Positions 35,276-44,837 are shown, counted from the first letter of the stretch. The stretch is DNA of 64,000 bases from Roseobacter fucihabitans (GCF_014337925.2 NZ_CP143423.1:1394501-1458500), one strand, 5' to 3'. The notes: a model not told the origin generated them from the sequence alone. Made by a program: numbers and translations.

Positions 35276-35292
35276 ATGTTAGTTATTAATTC
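35262..35292. promoter_or_regulatory. Perfect palindromic operator over the ROK start codon
   Basis: GAATTAATAAC (35262-35272) and GTTATTAATTC (35282-35292) are exact inverted repeats separated by 9 bases that contain the start codon (CAT, 35273-35275). The A/T-rich character stands out from the surrounding DNA. Binding here would block the operon, consistent with autorepression by the ROK protein. Confidence 0.7.
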
Positions 35293-35439
35293 ATTTCTGA
35301 GATTCGATCAAGGCTTTCTTGCAGAGAGGCAAAGTGGCTGAGGATGTGGAGGTAGGCGTCGTGTCGAAAGCCGATATTTCAGCTTTGACAGACGAGGCTA
35401 TTTTACTTTTTTGCAAAATTCTCGCGGGTTGAAGCAAAA

Positions 35440-35905
35440 GTAGTCATCTGCCGCAACTGCGAACAAACGCTGCGCAAGTATTAGCTGCTTCTGCACGTCG
35501 CCGCTTCCGCCCGCGTTTAGTTTATTGGAACGCACCGCAACGAAAAACCAGCTTCAGATCCACCCGGATGGGACCGTTTGAGTGACCGGTTCGGTGAAAT
35601 GTGCCGCACTGCAAAATGATTGACGCCGCAACTGCGAGAGAATGCTGCGTCAGCAATAGCTGCACCTGCACAAGGCCGCTTCGTCCGCAACCTGTAAATT
35701 CGACCGTTGATCTTCGCTGCGGCTCGCATGAACGACCGGTTTTCCCGCTGCGGGGCGGCATCAGATTTTACGCTCACGCGGCATTTTTCGCGCTGCGAGC
35801 GCACGCAGCACAAAAAACGAATTTACAGAATGGGCTCTTGAGCAGCATTCGCCGCGCGAAGCACGAATGGCCGGTTCGAGAAACAGCGCCTTTCGCTGCG
35901 CGACA
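35440..35905. repeat. Repeat-rich intergenic block left of IS91-family copy 2
   Basis: Two related units occur about 175 bases apart. One is GCCGCAACTGCGAACAAACG, TGCGCAAGTATTAGCTGCTT; the other is GCCGCAACTGCGAGAGAATG, TGCGTCAGCAATAGCTGCAC, and each is followed by a GCCGCTTC word (family A). Then comes family B (CGCTGCGAGCGCACGCAGCA at 35791) and the CCGGTTCGAG...TTTCGCTGCGCG segment ending at the IS91 border. The stretch 35293-35439 shows nothing recognisable. There is no gene. Confidence 0.55.
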
Positions 35906-36060
35906 CACGAACTGGTAAGGTGCGGACGAGGACGAAACCGCTCTCGCGGTATTGGCGCTTGTGGCCGGTGTTGCGCGTTGATGTGAGCGTCTTGGATTTT
36001 GCGAACTGACGAACCTGTCTGACGATTGGGTCCTTCTCAATCTAATGTCAGGAGGGTCTG

Positions 36061-36933
36061 ATGACCGATCAATATGTACCGAAGCTTCGCCAGCGTTTTC
36101 TTGAAGATATGCGGATCAAGGGGCTGCAGCCGAAGACGCAGACGATGTATCTGCGCGCAATGCGGGACTTTACCGGGTTCTTGGGTCATGCCCCAGATAG
36201 CGCGACGCCTGAGGAACTGCGGGCGTTCCAACTTGATATGAAGGAGCGCGGCGTTGGCGCGCCAACCTTCAACAATCGGCTGACAGTGTTGAGTTTTTTC
36301 TATGCCTCAACTTGCCCGCGCCCTGAGATGAAGCGTCACATGCGCTATCAGCGCGCGGCGAAGAAGATCCCGGTGGTGCTGAGCGCGGAGGAAGTGTCAC
36401 GCATTCTTGAAGCCGCGCCCGGACCAGGTCTTCGTTATCGCGCAGCTTTCAGCGTTGCCTATGGCGGCGGGCTCCGGGCCAGCGAGGTCACGCATCTCAA
36501 GGTAGGCGATATCGACAGCGACCGGATGTTGATCCGGATCGAGCAAGGTAAGGGGCGTAAGGACCGGCAGGTTATGTTGTCGCCAACTCTGCTTGCTCTG
36601 TTGCGTAATTATTATCGTGAGGTGCGCCCGAGAGGTTGGATGTTCCCAGGTCGCAACCGGGTCGATCCGATCTCGACACGGCAGTTCAACCGCGCCTTTG
36701 GCGTGGCGTGTGACTTTGCCGAGATCAAGAAGAAGGTGTCGCCCCATACGTTGCGGCACAGCTTTGCGACGCATCTGCTGGAGGGCGGGACAGACATAAG
36801 GGTGATCCAAGTGTTGTTGGGCCATGCCAAGCTGGAGACGACAACGGTTTATACGAAGGTGGCCACCAAAACGATCCAGGACGTAACCAGCCCGCTTGAT
36901 TTGTTGTTGCGACGGGAGGCTGGTTCCGGCTGA
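36061..36933 (+). CDS. Tyrosine recombinase of IS91-family copy 2
   Basis: 290 residues, strong ribosome-binding site (CAGGAGG). The N-terminal core-binding domain (YVPKLRQRFLEDMRIKGLQP) is followed by the catalytic domain with AYGGGLRASEVTHL, KGRKDRQVML, HTLRHSFATHLLEGG and LLGHAKLETTTVYTKV, giving Arg, Lys, His-x-x-Arg and Tyr. It is intact and identical to the copy at 49105, and related to but distinct from the recombinase of element 1. Confidence 0.92.
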   Translation: MTDQYVPKLRQRFLEDMRIKGLQPKTQTMYLRAMRDFTGFLGHAPDSATPEELRAFQLDMKERGVGAPTFNNRLTVLSFFYASTCPRPEMKRHMRYQRAAKKIPVVLSAEEVSRILEAAPGPGLRYRAAFSVAYGGGLRASEVTHLKVGDIDSDRMLIRIEQGKGRKDRQVMLSPTLLALLRNYYREVRPRGWMFPGRNRVDPISTRQFNRAFGVACDFAEIKKKVSPHTLRHSFATHLLEGGTDIRVIQVLLGHAKLETTTVYTKVATKTIQDVTSPLDLLLRREAGSG

Positions 36934-36943
36934 CCCCGATCCA

Positions 36944-38140
36944 ATGCCCCGTCCCAAGCTGGAAGTCGCAGATATCTTCCGCGCCCATGGACCTGCGTAT
37001 CGCCGGGAACATGCAGGGCATCTCAATCTGCCACAGTTGAAGGTGATGTCGGCCATTGAGGCCTGCCGGACCGCTGCGCTCGGTGGGCATGTTGCGACGT
37101 GCACCAAGTGTGACCACCAGCACATCGCCTATAACTCCTGTCGCAACCGGCACTGCCCAAAATGCCAGGGTGCTGCGGGACAGGACTGGATGCAGGCGCG
37201 CATGGAAGACCTTCTGCCGGTCGAATACTTCCACGTGGTCTTCACGCTGCCAGCCCAGATCGCCGACATTGCCTATCAGAACAAGGCCGCCGTTTATGGC
37301 CTGCTGTTCAAGGCGTCGGCCCAGACGCTCCTGACCATCGCCGCCGACCCAATGCACTTGGGTGCAAAGATCGGCATGACCAGCGTGCTGCATACATGGG
37401 GATCCGCGATGACGCACCACCCGCATGTGCACATCATCGTGCCGGGCGGTGGGCTGTCACCAGATGGAACACGATGGATCGCCTGTCGCTCTGGGTTCTT
37501 CCTGCCGGTGAAGGTCCTGTCGAAGTTGTTTCGGCGCTTGTTCCTCGAAGGACTTACCAGACTGCACAAGGCAGGCAAGCTTAAGTTCTTCGGCGATCTT
37601 GCAAAGCTGGCAGACCCCGACACCTTCGCTGCACATCTCTCGCCGCTGCGCAAAACCGATTGGGTCGTTTACGCCAAACCGCCCTTCGGCGGGCCGGAAG
37701 CGGTGCTGGCCTATCTAAGCCGTTATACCCACCGCGTGGCGATCTCCAACCATCGTCTGGTCAGTGCCGACGCGGGCACCGTGGCCTTCCGGTGGAAAGA
37801 CTATCGCATCAGACGCGGAGACAGGATGAAGGTCATGCGCTTGCCAACGGACGAGTTCATCCGCCGCTTCCTGATCCACGTTCTGCCATCCGGCTTCCAC
37901 CGCATCCGTCACACGGGCTTCCTCGCCAATGGTATCCGTCGCGACCGGATCAGCAAGATCAGGCGTTTGCTTGATACGGAACCTGAACAGACGCCGGTTG
38001 AGGGAGAAAATGAGGATCTCAAAAATATAGACGCCCATCCGCTTTGCCCCAAATGTGGTGGCACCATGATCATCATCGAGACTTTCTTGCGGGGTCAAAC
38101 ACCAAAGTCCCGCGCCCCACCATGGGAGGCGGCCGCATGA
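36944..38140 (+). CDS. IS91-family transposase (copy 2)
   Basis: I choose ATG 36944 (MPRPKLEVADIFRAHG), ten bases after the integrase stop, because it matches the start of the element 1 transposase; a frame opening at 36896 overlaps the integrase. The N-terminal zinc region CTKCDHQHIAYNSCRNRHCP, the HUH motif THHPHVHIIVPGGG, the Tyr region LAYLSRYTHRVAISN and a C-terminal CPKCGGTMIIIETF are all present. It is a complete 398-residue rolling-circle transposase. Confidence 0.92.
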   Translation: MPRPKLEVADIFRAHGPAYRREHAGHLNLPQLKVMSAIEACRTAALGGHVATCTKCDHQHIAYNSCRNRHCPKCQGAAGQDWMQARMEDLLPVEYFHVVFTLPAQIADIAYQNKAAVYGLLFKASAQTLLTIAADPMHLGAKIGMTSVLHTWGSAMTHHPHVHIIVPGGGLSPDGTRWIACRSGFFLPVKVLSKLFRRLFLEGLTRLHKAGKLKFFGDLAKLADPDTFAAHLSPLRKTDWVVYAKPPFGGPEAVLAYLSRYTHRVAISNHRLVSADAGTVAFRWKDYRIRRGDRMKVMRLPTDEFIRRFLIHVLPSGFHRIRHTGFLANGIRRDRISKIRRLLDTEPEQTPVEGENEDLKNIDAHPLCPKCGGTMIIIETFLRGQTPKSRAPPWEAAA

Positions 38141-38454
38141 AAAACCGATCAGACCCAGCATCGTATGAAGCGAACGCCGGACCAATCATTGCGGCCAGTC
38201 TAATGAAACCGGCGCCAAAACTGGCTAATGATGGTGGAAAACGCGATCAATCAGCGACATCAGACCGAGACGACCAACTGGTCCGCGCCTCTCAGGGCCG
38301 TAGCGTCCGCCGATCGGTATATCGACTGCCACAGCCGTAACGCACAATCTCCATAGCAACGAAACCTGCCCGCGCTTTCCTCCTTGTCGGATTTGTCGCC
38401 GCTGCAGCTCGCGCTGACAGCAGCCACAAACCTTAGACGTTGCTGCCGTTGGTT

Positions 38455-39369
38455 TTCTGCACTTCGCTGACGCAGCATTTCCTAGTATTTGCAGTAGATT
38501 TGTTGCTGCGATGCAGCGGATGGCACCGAACCAGCCATTCAAAGCGGCGGAACCGAGCAAGGCTAAACTACCATACGGTAAAGCCAGGACCGACAATCGA
38601 GTAAGAGGGACAACGCCGAATTGGAACTTTCGAGGTTCTCTCAAGCAGCATTACTTTGCGCAGGCAGACCATGCTTCAGCGCGATGCAGCTCAGATCGCC
38701 TAAGTCGCAAATACGACGGTTTTTGAAGGCCGTGTCTAAGTCGCAATTTTGATGCTAAGCGTCCCATAAAAGGGTCGCCGCACTAAGCTTCAGCATCGCG
38801 CCGCAGCGATTGCTGACCCAGCAAGGCAATTATTACTTCTGAAGAATTGATGCCAATGATCAAGGTTTTGTTTCTTATCAGCGGACGATTTCAAATCCGA
38901 GTGAGTTGGAAGGATTTCCAAGGACGGCTCCGTCACTGAACGCATACCACCAAAGATCAAGATCGCGGCAATCAACCAGATATAACTGAGTAGATTGCGT
39001 GCGCCGACACTGCGCTGTGCGCAATTGCACGGGCCGATCAGGGACAGTCGCGCGATCTACTGCAGGTTGAGGGCGCAAGCCATTGTGCCTAAAGGAGTAT
39101 CAATGCCACTTTATTAGGCGGGAAATTTCAGTAGGCAGGCTCTCTTTTTTAGCGACACGGGTTTTTTGAAAAGCCGTAAATCTTCGTTTTTGAACAACTT
39201 TCTCGTTCTCGCACCCATCAGTTCTGGCACTGAAAGCCTGTTATTCTGCACGGTGAAAAATTGATTTTACTAGTCAAAATGATTTGACAGGTCAGATATC
39301 TCTCACCTTTACTGAACCTAGTTCGGACCTTTCGGCACGTTCTGGTCCATCAACAACAGGGGAAAACAA
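38455..39369. other. Gene-free interval before the ABC transporter operon
   Basis: No supported gene. The first 80 bases carry a reversed copy of repeat family A (CTTCGCTGACGCAGCATTTC at 38464-38483). The remainder is not recognisable except for a small palindrome at 39273-39288 in front of the transporter operon. The operon promoter must lie here; I could not identify a convincing -35/-10 pair. Confidence 0.5.
39273..39288. promoter_or_regulatory. Candidate operator upstream of the peptide ABC operon
   Basis: GTCAAA-ATGA-TTTGAC is a perfect short inverted repeat 82 bases before the binding-protein start, in an A/T-rich stretch where the promoter is expected. A possible TTGACA -35 element begins inside its right arm. 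The HTH regulator encoded later in the operon is a candidate binder. Short palindromes arise by chance, hence low confidence. Confidence 0.35.
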
Positions 39370-40938
39370 ATGATATCCACGTCCAAGAAAATATCGATAC
39401 TCGGCTTGATCATGGCCTTCGGACTGGCCACCAGCACCGCGGCTGATACGCTCCGCTTGCGGCTTCAGGAAGACCCCGAGAGCCTGTATAATGTTGAGAC
39501 GACCTCTTTGACAGCGAACACCGTGATGGCGGAATTTCTGCTTGAACGGCTGGTTTACTTCGATGCGAACGGAAACGCCAAACCATGGTTGGCGGACGGT
39601 TGGGAGTTGAACGATGCGCAGACCGAATTGACCTTTACCTTGCGCGACGGCATCACTTTTCACGATGGTGAACCGTTCAACGCTGAGGCGGTCGCGTTCC
39701 ACTTTAACTCCATTCTTGATCCGGCATCGGCATCACCAAACCTTGCCAGCATGGGTACATTGACCGGCGTGGAAGCCGTGGACGATCTGACCGTCGTGTT
39801 CAAATTCTCCAAACCATATGCGCCGTTTTTCGTCATCTTGGCGGACGCGACGGGCGGGATCAATTCTCCCAAGGCTGTCAAAGAAGCCGGTAAGGATTAT
39901 GGCCGGACACCGGTCGGCACCGGGCCTTACAAGTTCGAACAGTGGATCCCCGGGAGCGAAATCCGCATGTCACGGAACGAGAACTATACGCAGTTCCGGA
40001 CCGATGCGCAGAACAAGGGCGCGCCTTACGCGGATGAAGTGGTCCTGTCTGTCATCTCGGAAGATGGCGTTGCACAATCGGCACTGGAAGCGGGCGAATT
40101 GACCGGGTCGATCCTGCAAACCGATGCGATTGCCACATTTATCGACAACCCGGATTTCACAACGGTTATTGATGAGACGGCGACAAATCTTGTGTTTCTT
40201 GAATTCAACTTTCAGAAACCGCCCTTTGACGATCCCAAAATGCGCCGCGCCATCGGTCATGCGATCCAGCGCGAAGCGGCGGTTGCTGCGGCATGGGACG
40301 GTTACGCTTCTGTGGCACTCAGCCCGGTTGCCTTGGGCATCCCCGGTTTCGACGCTGATGTGGCGGCGAAATATGGCACACCCTACGACCCGGAAAAAGC
40401 CAAGCAAATGCTGGATGAACTGGGTTGGGTCGACAGCGATGGCGACGGCATCCGCGACAAGGACGGCGCGCCCGCCGAGTTCCTGATCAAGAGCTACGCA
40501 GGGTTCACGCATATTCAGCGCACATTGCAGGTGGTACAGGCAAATCTGCTGGATGTTGGGATCAAGGCAACGCTTGAGACTGCGGATTGGGGCGCTTTCT
40601 ATCCGTCCTTGCTGGAAGATGACTGGCACATGGACCTGATGCGCTGGACCTCTGCGGATGCAGGCATCCTCACGGAACTTTTCCGCTCTCCCGGTCACCG
40701 CGAAAAGTTGGATCCGAACCCTGCGATTGATGATCTGCTGACGCGCTGTGATGAAACGGTTAATCCCGATGCGCGCAACGCCTGTGTTTCCGAGGCGCAA
40801 AAGGTGCTGCTGGAATTTGGGATTGCAGTCCCGATCCTGACTAATTGGGTGGTGATTGCAACGCAGGCGGATGTCGAGGGTTACAACATCGACTACATGG
40901 GCTTTCTTCTCCCCGGCGATGTGAAGGTCACCAACTAA
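39370..40938 (+). CDS. ABC transporter substrate-binding protein, peptide/nickel family 5
   Basis: 522 residues with signal peptide (MISTSKKISILGLIMAFGLA, cleavage after TAA). Family 5 (DppA/OppA-like) blocks: LVYFDANGNAKPWLADGWEL, FTLRDGITFHDGEPFNAEAV, GTGPYKFEQWIPGSEIRMSR, MRRAIGHAIQREAAVAAAWD. It binds substrate in the periplasm for the permeases and ATPases that follow. A ribosome-binding site AGGGGA precedes the ATG. The ligand class (dipeptides, opines, small amides) cannot be fixed, but downstream hydrolases suggest a peptide- or amide-like compound. Confidence 0.92.
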   Translation: MISTSKKISILGLIMAFGLATSTAADTLRLRLQEDPESLYNVETTSLTANTVMAEFLLERLVYFDANGNAKPWLADGWELNDAQTELTFTLRDGITFHDGEPFNAEAVAFHFNSILDPASASPNLASMGTLTGVEAVDDLTVVFKFSKPYAPFFVILADATGGINSPKAVKEAGKDYGRTPVGTGPYKFEQWIPGSEIRMSRNENYTQFRTDAQNKGAPYADEVVLSVISEDGVAQSALEAGELTGSILQTDAIATFIDNPDFTTVIDETATNLVFLEFNFQKPPFDDPKMRRAIGHAIQREAAVAAAWDGYASVALSPVALGIPGFDADVAAKYGTPYDPEKAKQMLDELGWVDSDGDGIRDKDGAPAEFLIKSYAGFTHIQRTLQVVQANLLDVGIKATLETADWGAFYPSLLEDDWHMDLMRWTSADAGILTELFRSPGHREKLDPNPAIDDLLTRCDETVNPDARNACVSEAQKVLLEFGIAVPILTNWVVIATQADVEGYNIDYMGFLLPGDVKVTN

Positions 40939-40954
40939 GCGAGCACCCTGTGCG

Positions 40955-40983
40955 CCCGGCCAGCTTTTTGTTGGCCGGGTTTC
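40955..40983 (+). terminator. Intergenic hairpin/attenuator after the binding-protein gene
   Basis: CCCGGCCA (40955-40962) pairs with TGGCCGGG (40972-40979) around a GCTTTTTGT loop, followed by TTTCCTT. It resembles a weak intrinsic terminator in the 64-base gap between binding protein and first permease, an arrangement that lets the binding protein be made in excess. Confidence 0.7.
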
Positions 40984-41002
40984 CTTAGGCAGAAAGTTCC
41001 CC

Positions 41003-41935
41003 ATGCTCAGTTATCTTATCCGGCGCATCCTCATGATCTTTCCGATCATCTTTGGCATTTTGTTCCTAACATTCCTGATCAAGGCCATGATCCCGACCGA
41101 TGCGGTATCGGCGCTTTTTTCCGGCACTGTGACCGAGGACAAGGCCGCCGAAGCAATCGCGCAGATCCGCGCCAAGTATAATCTGGACCTGCCGTGGTAT
41201 CAGCAGTTTGGCATCTACGTCTGGGATGTGATGCACCTTGATCTGGGTGAAAGCGTGCGCACCCGCCGCCCCGTGACCGAAGAAATCGGCTATCGCTATG
41301 TCAACACGCTGATCTTGACGTTTGCCGCACTGGTGGTTGCGATTGTTGTGGGTCTGGTGACAGGGATGCTGTCTGCCTACTACAAAGATACGTGGATTGA
41401 TGTGACATCCATGTCCGTCGGCATGATGGGCATTTCGATGCCTGCATTCTTCTTTGGCTTTGTTCTTATCTTTATCTTTTCGGTGCAATTGCGCTGGTTG
41501 CCCGTGATCGGGCGTGGCGATTTTCAGTCACTGATCCTGCCCGCGTTGACGCTTGGGTTTATCGAAGCGGCGGCACTCTCGCGGATCACACGATCCTCCA
41601 TGCTTGACGTATTGTCGCGCGAATATGTGCGCACGGCACGGGCCAAGGGCATGTCCGAAGGCTACATCCTGTTCCGCCACGCGCTGCCCAACGCTTTCCT
41701 GTCGATTCTGACGATCATCGGGTTGCAGATCGGCAACCTGTTGGGCGGAGCGTTCATCATCGAGGTCATCTTTGGCTGGCACGGCATCGGGGAGCTGGCC
41801 GTCAAGGCGATCCAGTGGCGGGATTTCACCATTACACAGGCGGTCATTTTGGTCAGTGCCGGCACCTATGTGCTGGTCAATCTGGTGGTTGATCTTTTGT
41901 ACACCTGGATTGATCCCAGAATTGACTACGATTGA
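41003..41935 (+). CDS. ABC transporter permease, DppB-like
   Basis: 310 residues, six transmembrane helices. It has a DppB-type N-terminus (MLSYLIRRILMIFPIIFGIL) and the EAA loop region SREYVRTARAKGMSEGYILF and RHALPNAFLSILTIIGLQIG that contacts the ATPase, then a C-terminal DLLYTWIDPRIDYD typical of this subunit. It forms the inner-membrane channel with the DppC-like partner nine bases downstream. Confidence 0.93.
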   Translation: MLSYLIRRILMIFPIIFGILFLTFLIKAMIPTDAVSALFSGTVTEDKAAEAIAQIRAKYNLDLPWYQQFGIYVWDVMHLDLGESVRTRRPVTEEIGYRYVNTLILTFAALVVAIVVGLVTGMLSAYYKDTWIDVTSMSVGMMGISMPAFFFGFVLIFIFSVQLRWLPVIGRGDFQSLILPALTLGFIEAAALSRITRSSMLDVLSREYVRTARAKGMSEGYILFRHALPNAFLSILTIIGLQIGNLLGGAFIIEVIFGWHGIGELAVKAIQWRDFTITQAVILVSAGTYVLVNLVVDLLYTWIDPRIDYD

Positions 41936-41944
41936 GGACCGGCC

Positions 41945-42835
41945 ATGACCAGCAAACCGCTTGCACAGACCGACACATTCAGCGCGCCAGAGCGCAGCAA
42001 TTTCGCCCGCGCCATGCGCCGATTGATGCGGCACAGATCGGGCCAGATCGGCGGCGTCATTGTTCTGACATTGGTGTTTTGTGCCATCATGGGGGAAACG
42101 ATCCTGCCTTATGATCCGCTCAAGATCGATCCGATCAACCGGTTGCAGGAACCAAGTGCCGAGCATTGGTTTGGCACGGACGAGCTGGGCCGCGATCTGT
42201 TCAGCCGGATCGTCTATGGGTCGCGCTATACCCTGCTGATCGGGTTGGTCTCTACCGCAATTGCGGCCAGTTTCGGCATCACGCTGGGGCTGCTTGCGGG
42301 GGCGGGCGGGAAACTGGCGGATATGCTGATCATGCGTGTGGTCGATGTGTTGCTGGCCTTTCCCTACATCCTGTTGCTGTTGGCCGTAATCGCCATTCTG
42401 GGGCCAAGCCTGTGGACCGCGATGATCGCCGTGGGCGTGGGCGGTATCGCAGGATATGCGCGTCTGATCCGGGGTGAGGTTCTCGCGCTGAGGGATGCCG
42501 AATTTGTCGAGGCACAGCGCGCGCTGGGGGCGGGGCATCTGCGGATATTGTTCGGCACCATCCTGCCCAATGTCACATCGCAAATAGTGATCTACGCCAG
42601 CTTTACCATTCCACTGGCGGTTCTGGCGGCGGCGGCGCTGTCGTTTCTTGGCCTCGGCGCACAACCGCCCGCACCTGAGTGGGGTTCAATGCTGGTGGAT
42701 GCGCGCACCTTTCTGCGCACTGCATGGTGGGTTGTGGCAGCACCGGGGCTAGCGATTTTTGTGTCGATCTTCGGGATGAATCTGTTTGGAAACGCCCTGC
42801 GCGACGTGCTCGACCCCAAGGAAATGTCGAAATGA
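41945..42835 (+). CDS. ABC transporter permease, DppC-like
   Basis: 296 residues. After a cytoplasmic N-terminus come six helices, with the usual GTDELGRDLFSRIVYGSRYT block and the EAA loop LRDAEFVEAQRALGAGHLRI, LFGTILPNVTSQIVIYA. The C-terminus is NLFGNALRDVLDPKE. Its stop overlaps the next start (ATGA), so the ATPase is translationally coupled. Confidence 0.93.
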   Translation: MTSKPLAQTDTFSAPERSNFARAMRRLMRHRSGQIGGVIVLTLVFCAIMGETILPYDPLKIDPINRLQEPSAEHWFGTDELGRDLFSRIVYGSRYTLLIGLVSTAIAASFGITLGLLAGAGGKLADMLIMRVVDVLLAFPYILLLLAVIAILGPSLWTAMIAVGVGGIAGYARLIRGEVLALRDAEFVEAQRALGAGHLRILFGTILPNVTSQIVIYASFTIPLAVLAAAALSFLGLGAQPPAPEWGSMLVDARTFLRTAWWVVAAPGLAIFVSIFGMNLFGNALRDVLDPKEMSK

Positions 42836-43812
42836 CCGCACTGCTCGAAATCCAGGGTCTCAAAACCCACTTCAAAACCGACGACGGCGTCGTCAAAGCC
42901 GTCGACGGCGTTGATCTGCATGTGAACAAAGGCGAGGTGCTGGGCATTGTCGGGGAATCCGGGTCTGGCAAAACCATCACCGCGCTGTCCGCCATCCGCC
43001 TGATCGACAGCCCCGGCGAGATTGTCGCGGGGTCGATCCGATTTGAAGGTCGCGATGTGCTGGCCATGGACAAGGCCGAACTAACGGCACTGCGGGGTGA
43101 TCGGATTTCGATGATCTTTCAGCAGCCGCGCGTCTGCCTCAACCCGGTCAAGACAATCGGCTGGCAGATCACCGAGCTTTTCAGCCGGCATCGCAGCGTG
43201 TCAGATGCCGAAGCCCGCGAGACAGCAATTTCGGTTTTGACCGCCGTGGGTATCCCGGATGCGGCGGTCCGCTTGTCGTCCTACCCCCATGAGTTGTCGG
43301 GCGGGCAGGCGCAGCGTGTGATGATCGCAATCGCACTGGCGTTGCGGCCCCGCGTTTTGATCGCGGATGAACCGACAACCGCACTGGACGTGACTATTCA
43401 GGCGCAGATCATGGAACTGCTCAAGAATCTGTGTCGCGAGATGGGTACAGCCTTGGTGCTGGTGACCCATGATCTGGGGGTGATTGCGGAAATGGCCGAC
43501 CGGGTCGCGGTGATGTATGCGGGACAAATCGTGGAGCAGACCGACGTGATGTCGCTTTTTGAAAATCCACAGCATCCCTATACCCAAGGGCTTTTGGCAT
43601 CCATGCCTGTGCTGGGGCGGCGGGCGGATCGCTTGAGCGCGATACCGGGGTCGGTTCCCAAACCCGCCGATATGCCACCCGCCTGCCGCTTTGCCCCCCG
43701 TTGCGAGGCGCGGGTCAAACATGGGCTGACCCGCTGCGAGAAAGAAATGCCCGACCTAATCCAACATCAGGGCTGCGAAGTACGCTGCTGGCTCGCCATG
43801 GAGGACGTATGA
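42832..43812 (+). CDS. ABC transporter ATP-binding protein, DppD-like
   Basis: 326 residues from ATG 42832, overlapping the permease stop by four bases; an in-frame upstream start inside the permease gene is not credible. Walker A GESGSGKTITAL, Q-loop MIFQQPRVCLNP, signature LSGGQAQRVMIA, Walker B LIADEPTTALD and H-loop VTHDLG are complete. The C-terminal oligopeptide-transporter extension PPACRFAPRCEAR carries the Cys cluster typical of the subfamily. It forms a heterodimer with the next gene product. Confidence 0.94.
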   Translation: MTALLEIQGLKTHFKTDDGVVKAVDGVDLHVNKGEVLGIVGESGSGKTITALSAIRLIDSPGEIVAGSIRFEGRDVLAMDKAELTALRGDRISMIFQQPRVCLNPVKTIGWQITELFSRHRSVSDAEARETAISVLTAVGIPDAAVRLSSYPHELSGGQAQRVMIAIALALRPRVLIADEPTTALDVTIQAQIMELLKNLCREMGTALVLVTHDLGVIAEMADRVAVMYAGQIVEQTDVMSLFENPQHPYTQGLLASMPVLGRRADRLSAIPGSVPKPADMPPACRFAPRCEARVKHGLTRCEKEMPDLIQHQGCEVRCWLAMEDV

Positions 43813-44837
43813 CCGACGCACCGCTTTTGCGCATCAAGGGGCTGTCGGCCTATTACCCCATCAAATCCGGCGTCATGCGTCGCCAGACCGGGTGGGTCAA
43901 AGCGGTTGAGGATGTGACATTTGACATCCGCGCGAGCGAAACACTGGGGCTGGTCGGGGAAAGTGGCTGTGGCAAGACAACACTCAGCCGGGCGATACTG
44001 GGGTTGCGCGATACGCAGGCGGGACAGATCATTTTCGATGGTGAGGATCTGACGGGCAAGACGGCCGCCGAACTCGTCGAACGGCGGCGCGACATGCAGC
44101 TTGTGTTTCAGGACCCTTATGCGTCCCTTGATCCCAAAAAAAGGGTTGGCGCAACAGTCCGCGCAGGGCTTGATATTCACCGCATCGGAACCCGTGCCGA
44201 ACGGGACGCGAAGGTGGCGCAGATTTTCAGCCGCGTGGGGCTGGACCCCAGTCTGACAAATCGGTTCTCGCATGAATTTTCCGGTGGCCAGCGCCAGCGT
44301 ATCGGCATCGCGCGGGCGCTGGTGATGAAACCGCGCTTTGTAATCTGCGACGAACCCGTGTCGGCGCTGGATGTGTCGATCCAAAGTCAGGTGTTGAACC
44401 TGCTCAAGGATCTGCAGCAAGACCTGAACCTGACCTACCTCTTTGTGGCGCATAACCTGTCGGTGGTCGAACATATGGTTGACCGCGTTGCGGTGATGTA
44501 TCTGGGCCGACTGGTTGAACTGGCGGACCGCGATGATCTTTTCAACGCGCCGCGCCATCCCTATACCCGCGCCCTGATCGACGCGATCCCCGCAGTCAGC
44601 CCAAGACAGCGGCGCGAACGTACGCTTTTGTCAGGCGATATTCCCAGCCCATCAAACCTGCCCCCCGGTTGTCCGTTTCAAACACGCTGCCCCAAGGTGA
44701 TGGACAAATGTCGCGCGCAGATGCCGCCACAACGCGCAACGCCAGACAATCATATGGTTGCATGCTGGTTACCCGAGGCAAACACCGATACCACCATCCC
44801 CGAAGATGGAGGTGACGAAGGTGCAAGACATACATGA
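43809..44837 (+). CDS. ABC transporter ATP-binding protein, DppF-like
   Basis: 342 residues from ATG 43809, overlapping the previous stop (ATGA). Walker A GESGCGKTTLSR, Q-loop LVFQDPYASLDPKKR, signature FSGGQRQRIGIARAL, Walker B VICDEPVSALD and H-loop VAHNLS are intact, with C-terminal PPGCPFQTRCPKV. It is the second ATPase of the peptide-type transporter. Its 3' end overlaps the start of the regulator gene by about 17 bases. Confidence 0.94.
   Translation: MTDAPLLRIKGLSAYYPIKSGVMRRQTGWVKAVEDVTFDIRASETLGLVGESGCGKTTLSRAILGLRDTQAGQIIFDGEDLTGKTAAELVERRRDMQLVFQDPYASLDPKKRVGATVRAGLDIHRIGTRAERDAKVAQIFSRVGLDPSLTNRFSHEFSGGQRQRIGIARALVMKPRFVICDEPVSALDVSIQSQVLNLLKDLQQDLNLTYLFVAHNLSVVEHMVDRVAVMYLGRLVELADRDDLFNAPRHPYTRALIDAIPAVSPRQRRERTLLSGDIPSPSNLPPGCPFQTRCPKVMDKCRAQMPPQRATPDNHMVACWLPEANTDTTIPEDGGDEGARHT

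Larger units (their letters stand above)
35906..38454 (+). mobile_element. IS91-family element, copy 2 (2549-bp repeat)
   Basis: From CACGAACTGG (35906) to CCGTTGGTT (38454) the sequence recurs at 48950-51498 with a constant offset of 13,044 bases; the encoded proteins are identical. It contains an integrase gene and a transposase gene. About 300 bases of non-coding DNA follow the transposase gene and probably include one terminal recognition end. GAAC at 35909-35912 is the likely target/border tetranucleotide. Confidence 0.9.

Noticed and set aside
38044-38340. Possible small gene at the 3' end of IS91-family copy 2 (also at 51088-51384)
   Set aside because: It is a frame running from the transposase gene into non-coding element end and appears only because the two copies are identical.
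39970-41004. A 344-codon minus-strand open frame across the ABC binding-protein gene
   Set aside because: Shadow frame of a strongly supported gene, with no start signal.
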